DNA of 64,000 nucleotides, taken from contig JAEBDY010000005.1 in assembly GCA_049997955.1 (NCBI GenBank), forward strand, positions 434,001-498,000. The letters are read 5' to 3'. The position numbers and the translations under genes are program-made. Below the pieces are notes generated by a model. It made no database searches, was not told where the DNA came from, and saw only the letters and a program-made list of their open reading frames with translations. This DNA is from Umezawaea sp049997955. GTDB lineage: Bacteria; Actinomycetota; Actinomycetes; Mycobacteriales; Pseudonocardiaceae. This document shows positions 8,470-16,089 of the stretch, piece by piece; positions within the stretch are counted from its first letter, which is position 1, and each line of letters begins with the position of its first letter.

Positions 8470-8634
8470 CGCTTCCCATGCTTCGTCTTCGGTGTCATAC
8501 CCGCTCTTGCGAACCAGTTCCTTGATCCCGGTCAGCGGATGCGGAGTCCCCCGGAAGCTATACGCCCACTTCTTGCCTCGTTAGAACACGCTTCCGTCAA
8601 CGGTTCGGCGGTTGGACTTCTTACGTGGGCTCAT
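8470..8634 (-). other. 5' end of the integrase frame containing a premature TAA
   Basis: ATG at 8634 overlaps the TGA of the excisionase gene (ATGA), the normal coupled start for such integrases. Seventeen codons follow, ending GSVF, then TAA at 8583-8581, then RGKKWAYSF in the same frame continuing to the integrase. Relatives commonly have Gln at the stop position, so CAA to TAA is the simplest explanation. Confidence 0.75.
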
Positions 8635-8846
8635 GCTGCGTCGACCTCCGTCGTCCTGATGTCCTCGGATGCGAGGAACTCGGCCAGGCGGGCGCGGACG
8701 ACGTAGACGCGCCGTCCGAAGCGCTTGATCGGGAGCAGACCTGCTTCGGCGTAGCGGTACGCCGACGCGCGGCTGAGGCCTAGGAACTTGGCGGCGTCGG
8801 GGACGGACATCAGGGCGGGTAGGGGGGTGGGCGCTTGTTCAGACAC
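8631..8846 (-). CDS. xis: Excisionase / MerR-like helix-turn-helix protein
   Basis: A 71-residue DNA-binding protein of the AlpA/excisionase group. The winged-helix core reads SVPDAAKFLGLSRASAYRY followed by LLPIKRFGRRVYVVRARL. It should act as recombination directionality factor or regulator of the island integrase. GTG at 8846 is chosen because GGAG precedes it; a longer frame to 9044 has an unrelated extension. The stop overlaps the ATG of the integrase frame, so the pair is one operon. Confidence 0.85.
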   Translation of the reverse strand: MSEQAPTPLPALMSVPDAAKFLGLSRASAYRYAEAGLLPIKRFGRRVYVVRARLAEFLASEDIRTTEVDAA

Positions 8847-8914
8847 AGGTGGCTCCTTCGACGGCTGTCGGTGAGGTCGGTGGGCTGGATGTCCGTCTGG
8901 CCTCCGCAGAAACC

Positions 8915-8951
8915 CCGCCTGACCACACCCATCAACAGTGTGGTTAGGCGG
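8915..8951. promoter_or_regulatory. Long inverted repeat upstream of xis
   Basis: CCGCCTGACCACAC and GTGTGGTTAGGCGG form 14-bp arms with a single mismatch around CCATCAACA. It lies about 70 bp upstream of the excisionase start and could be a repressor operator or a leader hairpin. There is no T-run. A second short palindrome CACTTG-AGGA-CAAGTG is at 9042-9057. The 485 bp from 8847 to 9332 hold no gene I can support. Confidence 0.5.
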
Positions 8952-9332
8952 TGCACCCGCGCCAAATAGACGCCAAAGTTTGAGCGCTCGATATGACCGA
9001 CCCCGATCAGTTGACTGACTATCGCACAGTGACACGTTCACCACTTGAGGACAAGTGCTACATCAGGGACCCTCGATTTATATGGCCTTCCCAGAGTGGT
9101 ATCCAGGGCAGAGCCGTGCCAGATCCGTGCACCGCCGAATTCACGGGGACTGATTGCGGGTCGGCCCAGCAGACCAGTGCTGGCCCCAACCTCCGGCATG
9201 GACCCGTATGGACGCCAATCCACCTGAAGAAGGACTGCATAACCGCGTGGATTCCACTCCGGCACAGTCACCCGATTGGAAGCCATGTACTTTCAGGCCA
9301 AGATTCTCAGGATGCTTTTTGACGTGTAATTT

Positions 9333-10250
9333 TCACTTAGATACCTGGCAAGTTCTACGCAAGAGCCAGGGATCAGGATCACAGCCCGTGGGGCTGCCGC
9401 CAGGGCTAGAAATACTGGTAGTGACGACAGGACTATTCGGCCCTGTGGTCACGTGTTCAAAAGACTCGACTTCCGTTGTACTTTCGTCTCGCTTTGGCAG
9501 TGCGGCTGGAATGTTTACCGGCTGTGACGTCATCTTCGGGGATAAGGTCATTGACGAAGTTGGCACTGTCGTCTTAGCAATGGCGACCGTCGAAGTCTGC
9601 TGCTCCGCCTGAGCGGGCGGATTCGACTTGTCGGGCCACTTCTGAGAGGAAAGGCCCACGCCTAACAGGCCGAGACAGACGGTCACCAGAGTTAGAGTCA
9701 ACCCTTTGCGGAACGCAGATCGAAACCGAGACGCGGCCGGTGGGGATTTGACCGCTTCCTCAACGGATCTCCTTACTGTCGCCGTATCCAGACTTGTCAA
9801 GCCGAGAGTTTGCCTGATTACAATTATCAACCTTACAGCCTCGGCCACGTAGTTGTCGCCGTGCAGATTTGAATAGTTCAGACTCTTCAGGCTGTGTCCA
9901 GCGCCGAGCCCCCACTCTGGGATATCACCGTCGTCAAATCGAACTGGGATCAACCATGTGACATCAGGGGGAAACTTGCGGAACTCCTCTACCGCAATAG
10001 TAAGTTCCTCGTTCATATATGATTTTGGCTTTTTTCGAGACTGTTCCGAGAAGCACGCGAGGAAGACGAGGGCACCTGAACTGATTGCCTCGCGGACCTT
10101 ATTCTCCCAGTGGTCCCCCGGTGCCAGCGACTTGCGATCACGCCAATAGGGGATCTGCGCCGCATCGAGCACTGCGCACAGTCTATCTACATGGACAGCG
10201 TCTTCGTGAACGTAGGAGATGAAGACGTGCCGGGGTTGGTCTTGCTCCAT
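9333..10250 (-). CDS. TIR-domain protein with one membrane helix and Thr/Ser/Pro-rich tail
   Basis: The 305-residue protein has an N-terminal TIR domain (about 6-145) with HVFISYVHED, the WRDRKSLAPGDHW loop and a Glu-containing helix YMNEELTIAVEE, where Glu81 is the candidate NADase residue. A basic stretch leads to a membrane helix at about 184-201 (LTLTLVTVCLGLLGVGL), followed by about 105 residues rich in Thr, Ser and Pro, predicted outside the cell. TIR domains in bacteria often act as NAD-consuming effectors of anti-phage systems. ATG 10250 is chosen for a clean TIR start; GTG 10292 is possible. Base composition is AT-rich relative to the chromosome. Confidence 0.85.
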   Translation of the reverse strand: MEQDQPRHVFISYVHEDAVHVDRLCAVLDAAQIPYWRDRKSLAPGDHWENKVREAISSGALVFLACFSEQSRKKPKSYMNEELTIAVEEFRKFPPDVTWLIPVRFDDGDIPEWGLGAGHSLKSLNYSNLHGDNYVAEAVRLIIVIRQTLGLTSLDTATVRRSVEEAVKSPPAASRFRSAFRKGLTLTLVTVCLGLLGVGLSSQKWPDKSNPPAQAEQQTSTVAIAKTTVPTSSMTLSPKMTSQPVNIPAALPKRDESTTEVESFEHVTTGPNSPVVTTSISSPGGSPTGCDPDPWLLRRTCQVSK

Positions 10251-10376
10251 ATGGCGTAGCGTACTACCGACATCGATGTCTTGGGTGCACAACGTCGATG
10301 AGTGGTCAGCTCAATCGGGCGACCGTGCCAGATGCGTGCCAGACACGAGAGCGAGCAGGGGTGAACCAGGGGAAGC

Positions 10377-10508
10377 ATGGCCACCAACCCCCTGGACGCC
10401 CAGGTAGACGTCGTTGCTGGTCGTTTGGGGAATGATGGACTCAACTTCCAAGCTGGGGTCCTACCTCAAGGCTGCATACCCATAGAGCTGACGGCATTGT
10501 CTACGTAG
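10377..10508 (+). CDS. Possible 43-residue small protein
   Basis: ATG preceded by AGGGG at a good distance, 43 codons then TAG. The product is MATNPLDAQVDVVAGRLG followed by a mildly hydrophobic stretch. Not recognised. It lies in the otherwise empty 820-bp interval between the TIR and FokI-like genes, which also holds a GC-rich hairpin at 10761-10781. Could be a chance frame. Confidence 0.22.
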   Translation: MATNPLDAQVDVVAGRLGNDGLNFQAGVLPQGCIPIELTALST

Positions 10509-10760
10509 CGGACCAAACCGGGCTCGTTGCTCGCCACGGTGATCAGCGCATGTGGTGACCCCACTGATGCTCAAGACAGGACTTTGCGGCGCTGACCTGG
10601 TAGGACAGGTTGTGACGTTCGCGCTGGCCACAGCATGTCTAGTCTCTATGGGATTGACTCCTGTGACTTGTCAAGCGCCGTTCGAGCAAGACGCGGCGCG
10701 ATCTCAGTGTTTGACAAGTCCTTGATTCTGGTGTGTTCAGAGTTTCTTTTCTTCGTCAAG

Positions 10761-10781
10761 GCGGCCCCCTCCGGGGGCCGC
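10761..10781. repeat. GC-rich hairpin in the TIR/FokI-like interval
   Basis: GCGGCCCCC-TCC-GGGGGCCGC, a perfect 9-bp stem. It opens a GC-rich patch (about 10755-10945) inside an AT-rich region. No T-run follows, so it is not an obvious terminator. No gene is supported in this patch. Confidence 0.5.
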
Positions 10782-11071
10782 AGGCCGTTGGTGCCCGTTC
10801 CGACGACGGAGACCGACGCCCCAAGCCCTCTGCCCCGCCCAAGGCCGCCTGGCGGCGTCCGGGCGGGCCAGACGAGGAAGGGCGCCGGTCGCCATCGCCG
10901 GAGGAGGTACGGCCAGCGTCCCCCGGAAGAGGCCGCAGGGAGATCCCACTCAGTTCTAGGGCATATCTTCGCCGGGCGGCAGGTCTCCGAGATGGTGCGA
11001 GGCCTCTATGAGAGTGAAGAGCAACGAGTGCGCGTGTCTAGTCCATATGCTGAGCTAAACAGTGCCGATAA

Positions 11072-13063
11072 TTAACTTTCTACTGCTGCGCCAGCAACCA
11101 AGTGACTGAGTGATTTAAGTCTGTTGGATACAATATCTACATGCTCGGCTAGAAAATATTTTTCCTGCAGCTTGGCGACACAGCGAATTAGCGGATTAGA
11201 TAGAAATTCGAGAACTAGTGATATTTCGGCCAAGGTGGGCGGATCGCTTTGACCACGAAGTTGCATGTAAATGTCGGAGGGCGCGAGTGCTCCCTTTGTC
11301 ACCTCATCATCGCCAACCGCTTCGACTGCTAGGGCAGAAAGGGTATGTTTGACGAGTCGGAGCATTCTTCGGTTGTCCTGTGACGACTTTTCAATCAGAC
11401 CTCCCTCGATGATGCCGCCTACTGATACCAATTTGCGAATATCGACGATTCCTATAACTCCTTCACTTGCCAAATCAAGAACGCGGCACAACATTTCTAC
11501 GGAGAGAAGGCCAACGTTTTCCGACTTGGCCCTCTCGACTGTTCTCCTATCGGCGAAAGACTCGCCGACGGCAATCACGTAGTCCGCTCCGTGTTGCTCT
11601 TTGTGTTCCCTCAAGGTCACTACATCGAAATTGATAACTTGCCCTTTGGCTGAAGCTTTGGCATCGGCAATCAAAATAAATCTGTTATTTCCCGGCAAAG
11701 GAGCCGACATGTAAACATCGGTTCGACCAGGACCGCCAAGTTGTTCAACCGAAAATCCAAGAAAACCAAAGGCCGAGGCTACTGCGCGCTCAAAGCGTGT
11801 GTAATCATGAGCTGCGCGCGCTGCCTGCCTCAGTTCATCTTTAATCTGAAGCTGAGACGAAGCGGAGGCTCTTTCATTGCGTTCATTGCCCGTGTTGGCA
11901 TTTTCCGGGATGATGTCAGGGGTGCTAGCCGAAGCAAAGGGTTCTATTGGAAGCTCTTCGAGCAATGCCTGACCAACGGGAGTCAGTCGAAATCGGCGAA
12001 TGCCGGACTCTTCGATCGTCCCCGCTTCCATCAAAATAGCAATACGTCTACTAAGGTCGGGTTGGGGAATATCGAATTCCAATGCGCGAGCTGTCACCTC
12101 CACTGATGATCCAGTCTCATCTAGTAGAGCGAGAATCTCGCCAAAAAATCGGATATGTCCATGCATCAATCGGATCAAGTCTAAATCTGAATCTGACTCT
12201 AGCCAGCTCGCAGCAAGCGGAGTCAATGCGTCTACATCTCGGGCCACTTGCTCAATAAGCCCACAGCCGCGAAAACTTCCTATCGCTTGAACGGCGGACG
12301 ATTCACGAATATTGAACTTTTCCTTACAGCGTGTTGCCCAGTCTTCTTTTGAGATGCGCGGTGAGGCTGCGTTAGTCATAACTTTCAGCGCTTCAATACT
12401 TGATTCGCCGGTTGGGAAATAGCCGATCAGTCGCCTGCGATTGACGAGTTTTTCAGCACTTAGAGTGGAAATAAAGTCGGCAATCTTTGGTGTGGCCTTT
12501 GGGATTTCTTGAGTTTCGCGTGCGGCTGCACCTCCAGCGCGGGCAGAGTTTGGTGTTCTATTTTCAATCCGAGCGAGGAATTGTTGCCCTTGCGGGTTTA
12601 TCGACAGGTAATTATCGAAGCGAAGTTCAATAAGACCTGCAGCGCGCAACCATGTTGTACGTCGGCGTACCTGATCGGGAGAGCCCCAAGGAAGATCGTA
12701 TTCATTTTCCGCTATGTTGACTATTTGACTATGGGTCAAATGGCCAACTGACAACTGCTCTAGCAGTTCGCCTATAAACCTAATTTGCGAGTGGAATACT
12801 CCAATGAGAAAGTCGTTGTCGCCACTTTCCAGCCAGATTCTCCCTGCTTCACTGACTTTCCAGCTGCCTCGACCGGCGCGCTCAATGAAACCGCGCGGGC
12901 GAGACCGGTTTACAGCGTCGACCGTGGCCGGATCTGCCCCATCCTGGTCCACTCGATTAAGGAGCGCTCGCAAGGAATCTATCTGCGCATCACCGCCTCC
13001 CTTGATGTAAGGCATCGAAGCGGCGCGATCGCCCCACATGAGCGGTTTAGGTAGTGCAAGCAT
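11072..13063 (-). CDS. FokI-like PD-(D/E)XK nuclease with tandem winged-helix domains
   Basis: A 663-residue protein. Residues about 25-165 and 225-370 are an internal duplication: WLESGDNDFLIGVFHSQIRF matches WLESDSDLDLIRLMHGHIRF, each followed by a winged-helix-like segment. The nuclease domain (about 410-530) has GGPGRTDVYM and LIADAKAS, giving Asp449, Asp467 and Lys469 as PD-(D/E)XK residues; the GG-D-spacer-D-x-K pattern resembles FokI. A C-terminal winged-helix region follows. No methyltransferase is nearby, unlike a classical restriction system. ATG 13063 gives a plausible N-terminus (LPKPLMWGDRAASMPYI). Codon use is AT-rich relative to neighbours. Probably a defence nuclease. Confidence 0.82.
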   Translation of the reverse strand: MLALPKPLMWGDRAASMPYIKGGGDAQIDSLRALLNRVDQDGADPATVDAVNRSRPRGFIERAGRGSWKVSEAGRIWLESGDNDFLIGVFHSQIRFIGELLEQLSVGHLTHSQIVNIAENEYDLPWGSPDQVRRRTTWLRAAGLIELRFDNYLSINPQGQQFLARIENRTPNSARAGGAAARETQEIPKATPKIADFISTLSAEKLVNRRRLIGYFPTGESSIEALKVMTNAASPRISKEDWATRCKEKFNIRESSAVQAIGSFRGCGLIEQVARDVDALTPLAASWLESDSDLDLIRLMHGHIRFFGEILALLDETGSSVEVTARALEFDIPQPDLSRRIAILMEAGTIEESGIRRFRLTPVGQALLEELPIEPFASASTPDIIPENANTGNERNERASASSQLQIKDELRQAARAAHDYTRFERAVASAFGFLGFSVEQLGGPGRTDVYMSAPLPGNNRFILIADAKASAKGQVINFDVVTLREHKEQHGADYVIAVGESFADRRTVERAKSENVGLLSVEMLCRVLDLASEGVIGIVDIRKLVSVGGIIEGGLIEKSSQDNRRMLRLVKHTLSALAVEAVGDDEVTKGALAPSDIYMQLRGQSDPPTLAEISLVLEFLSNPLIRCVAKLQEKYFLAEHVDIVSNRLKSLSHLVAGAAVES

Positions 13064-13792
13064 GGAACCCCACGGTGCTCTTGAAGATGAACTTAACAAG
13101 CTATATCGCGTGTTAACGCGCTTCTGTTACATGTTTCAATTTTACATAAATGTCCATGTTGGCTTAGTATTTCTTGGTTTGCCGCGTGCCTACAGGGCAA
13201 CGGGACGGTATCCACGTCATGTCATCCGATCACCGCCGCATCGTAGACATCGTCATCAGGGGTGGGCAGAAATCGTAATTAGGGGTGGACTGTGTTCGTC
13301 GATCGGGGGCAAATACCAGTGACTGTGACCGCAATCATGACCGCAGCCACCGCTACAACTACCACACTTCAGCACCACCCTGCATGGTCAACAGGATGAA
13401 CGCGGAAGAGTGGTGCCCCGCTAGTTGCTGGCAGCGTGATAACCGCCGAGCAAGTCGGTACGAGCGCGCAAGGGGTCGCCTTGATCCAATTGGTCACGGC
13501 GCTCGGCTGCCGCACCTGTGGACAGCTCAACGCCTTGGCGGCGTCGACCAGCCCACAGGCTTGCCCTCGAAGCCTTTGCATAGCTACGGAACATGCACGG
13601 AGCATAAGCCACGTTCAAGTGGCCTTAAAGCTCTAAAGGTGCAGTTCAGCGGCATTTGAGGCTGATCAACTCAGCTCTGCACGATGGCACTTCGAAGCCG
13701 TTGGCACGATGATCGATCATGATGGGCCGAGGGACGCGGACTGGTGTGGATCGGGCCTGCTATGTAGGTGCTTGGTCGTACTCTGCTTGATC

Positions 13793-14785
13793 ATGGCGTT
13801 GAAGGACATCACGAGGGCGGCGGTACTCGCCGCGACGGCGGAGTGTGACGACATCGGGCAGGAAGAGTTCCTGAAGCGTCACCGTTTCGGTGAGGCTCGA
13901 TCGTTCCTGTTGGAGTACGGAGGTCGTCGGTACGACTCGAAGGCAATCGTTGGTGTGGCTCATGGCTACCTGCCTGGACGTCAAGCTTTGGCGGCTGGGG
14001 AGTTCTCCGGTGGCAAGGAGACGGTGGTGCCGCTCCTGGAAGGGCTGGGGTTCCGAGTGGTTGAGGTGCGTCCGCCGGTCTGGGCATGGGACGAACTCGT
14101 ACTCGTCTGCGACCTGATGGCCACCAAGGGGTGGAGGAGGTTGCTTGAGGAGCACCGCGATGTCATCGAGTTGTCGCGCCTGCTTCAGGTGCTGCCGCTG
14201 CACCCTGTAGAAGACCGGAGTGCGAAGTTTCGCAGTCCTGGTGCGGTCGCCCGGAAGGGCGAGAACATCCGGCAGTGGCACGCAGACTTCGGACATCAGC
14301 CCAACCACGGTGGTACGCGAGACAAGGAGGTGCATGACGCTTTCATCGCAGATCCGGAGGGCATGCACCTGCAGGCAACCGCGCTCCGGACCGAGCTACT
14401 GGCTGGACGACTGGCCAACCTGCCTCCGCTCGATGACGGAGTCGACGAGGGGATCTCGGAGGGAGGCTTGCTACAACGCCGCCACTTCGCTCGCGAGCGC
14501 AACCCTGCACTTCGCCGCAAGAAGATCAACGAAGTCCTTGACCAACATGGTCAGCTTGAGTGCGAGGTCTGCACGTTCGATTTCGAGCGCACTTACGGTG
14601 AACGCGGTGCCCGTTTCGCGGAGGTTCACCATGTTGTCCCGCTGCACGTCACCGGCCAGGTCAAGAACCGCACATCGGACTTGGCGGTTCTGTGTTCAAA
14701 CTGCCACCGGATGATCCACCGCGGTAAGCAGTGGTTGACACCGGCAGAGCTGAGAGCGCTGATCTCAGGTGAAGCGATCAAATGA
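13793..14785 (+). CDS. ScoMcrA-like HNH endonuclease (type IV restriction type)
   Basis: A 330-residue protein. The N-terminal domain (about 5-92), with RRYDSKAIVGVAHGYL and EFSGGKETVVPLLEGLGF, matches the head domain of the Streptomyces McrA homologue that cuts modified DNA. The middle part (about 100-205) is ELVLVCDLMATKGWRRLLEE and LPLHPVE. The C-terminal HNH domain has CEVC (257-260), EVHHVVPL and CSNCHRMIH (301-309), with four zinc-binding Cys. It lacks the SRA-like domain of ScoMcrA, so the modification recognised is uncertain. Start ATG 13793 removes an unrelated extension from ATG 13709. The 728 bp upstream (13064-13792) contain no supported gene; a 12-bp palindrome ATGATCGATCAT is at 13709-13720. 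Confidence 0.87.
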   Translation: MALKDITRAAVLAATAECDDIGQEEFLKRHRFGEARSFLLEYGGRRYDSKAIVGVAHGYLPGRQALAAGEFSGGKETVVPLLEGLGFRVVEVRPPVWAWDELVLVCDLMATKGWRRLLEEHRDVIELSRLLQVLPLHPVEDRSAKFRSPGAVARKGENIRQWHADFGHQPNHGGTRDKEVHDAFIADPEGMHLQATALRTELLAGRLANLPPLDDGVDEGISEGGLLQRRHFARERNPALRRKKINEVLDQHGQLECEVCTFDFERTYGERGARFAEVHHVVPLHVTGQVKNRTSDLAVLCSNCHRMIHRGKQWLTPAELRALISGEAIK

Positions 14786-15023
14786 TCGCTGGGTATCAGC
14801 GTAGTGCCTGCTCAAGCGGCTGCAGTACAGCAGCTAAGTACAGCAGCCATGTCGACTAGCGATGGCTTTAAATGACTGCCACTGACCCTTTGACCTCGTG
14901 CGAAACCGGTGATGACCTTGCTGCCCGTAGTTCGCATCAAGAAGGTCGAGAGTTCGACTCGCTGTTCTGACGGCGGCAGGGCGAATCCGAGTCCGTCCCT
15001 AGCGCGTAGGTAGGTTCTGGCCT

Positions 15024-15338
15024 ATGAGTGCGCCAGACCAGTCACCACCGCCGCTGCTTCGGCAGGCCATTCGCTTTCTGGAGTCCGACACGCACAACGC
15101 GGAACTGCACGTGACCACGGAGGATGAAGCTGGGTCGTTGCTGTGGGCGGCTCAGTGGCTGGACGAGCACCGCGAGTACAGCGTGACGGGCATCCGACTC
15201 GACTACGGCGCGAACCGGGACGACGAGGACTGCACGACCACTGTCGTCGTCAGCCTTCATCGAGCACACACGCGGGGACCTGCTCGGCTTGGCCCCTGGG
15301 TTCGCGCTGTTCCACCGCTCTGGCTCAAAGACTCGTGA
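15024..15338 (+). CDS. Hypothetical protein
   Basis: A 104-residue small acidic protein, not recognised. The core, AELHVTTEDEAGSLLWAAQWLDEH followed by RLDYGANRDDEDCTTTVVVSL when read across two strands and a helix, looks like a folded alpha/beta domain. The last ten codons run into the 85-bp repeat at 15312, so the natural C-terminus may have been replaced when the repeat arrived. An AGGTAGG sequence precedes the ATG. No functional hint from neighbours beyond membership of the island. Confidence 0.55.
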   Translation: MSAPDQSPPPLLRQAIRFLESDTHNAELHVTTEDEAGSLLWAAQWLDEHREYSVTGIRLDYGANRDDEDCTTTVVVSLHRAHTRGPARLGPWVRAVPPLWLKDS

Positions 15339-15396
15339 CTGGACGAATCCGTCGGACCAGCCACGCGATAGCGACTTCATGCGGTGGCCAACGTCT
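15312..15396. repeat. Imperfect ~85-bp direct repeat, copy 1, left of the NB-ARC module
   Basis: The first 33 bp (15312-15344) are identical to 18822-18854; the following ~53 bp align at roughly three quarters identity. The copies bracket the two-gene module 15602-18768. Confidence 0.8.
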
Positions 15397-15601
15397 CCTT
15401 CCACTAGCCCAATGCATCCAGGGCCGCCCACAGGTTGTTCAAGCGCATCGCGAGGCCCGGCGGGCAACGGCCTCGATCTTTGCGACGGATCGTCGAGGGT
15501 GGGACGTTGCTGATGATCGGTTCCGTAACGCTGGGTATCGGTTGACGATCACAGATGTAGGTTTCGACAGTCGTTGATCTTCGGATCGTTGGGGAGGCTT
15601 C

Positions 15602-16075
15602 GTGTTGGAGGAAGCGTTGGTCGCTCTGGCGGCGGCGGGTGGCACGGCATTGGTGGAGGCCGCAGCCACGGATGCGTGGACGAAGGCGAAAGAGAGATTC
15701 GCTCGACTTCTGGGGCATGGTGACCAGCAGCGGGCGGTGGTGGTGGAAGGGCGTTTGGAGCGCACGCGCGCGGAGCTGCTGCCCTTGACGGGTACGGAGT
15801 TGGAGCAGGCGCGGGAGGTACGCGCGACGGAATGGGCGACGCGGTTGCGCGATGTGCTGGAAGAACATCCGGAGTCCGCCGAGGAGTTGCGCGAGGTGGT
15901 GGAGCAGTTGAGGGCGGAGGGGGTGTCGGTCACAGCGACCACGGGTGACCACAGCGTCGTCGTCGGCCGTGATTCCACGATGTCTGCGACCTCGGGGGGT
16001 ATCACGGCCCAGGTGATCCACGGGAGCGTGTCGACGACGGGAAACCCTCCCCGGCCCGGGACGGATCAGGACTGA
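15602..16075 (+). CDS. Small partner protein of the NB-ARC/TPR gene
   Basis: The 157-residue protein has an Ala/Leu-rich N-terminal segment (LEEALVALAAAGGTALVEAA), a charged helical middle with Glu/Arg repeats (about 45-110), and a C-terminal Ser/Thr/Val/Gly stretch with short alternating motifs (GDHSVVVGRDS, ITAQVIHGSVS) suggestive of beta-strand ladder packing. It ends 14 bp before the NB-ARC gene on the same strand, so the two form an operon. I do not recognise a named family. The arrangement suggests an adaptor, sensor or effector for the STAND ATPase. GTG start follows GGGGAGG at a suitable distance. Confidence 0.75.
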   Translation: MLEEALVALAAAGGTALVEAAATDAWTKAKERFARLLGHGDQQRAVVVEGRLERTRAELLPLTGTELEQAREVRATEWATRLRDVLEEHPESAEELREVVEQLRAEGVSVTATTGDHSVVVGRDSTMSATSGGITAQVIHGSVSTTGNPPRPGTDQD

Positions 16076-16089
16076 CCGATTCCGGGGGG

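Noticed and set aside
8993..9322. 109-codon plus-strand frame between xis and TIR genes
   Set aside because: No plausible fold or ribosome binding site; overlapping frames on both strands are equally open.
10635..11075. 146-codon plus-strand frame between TIR and FokI-like genes
   Set aside because: Composition (Arg/Pro-rich in the GC-rich patch) looks non-coding, no ribosome site, no recognisable motif.
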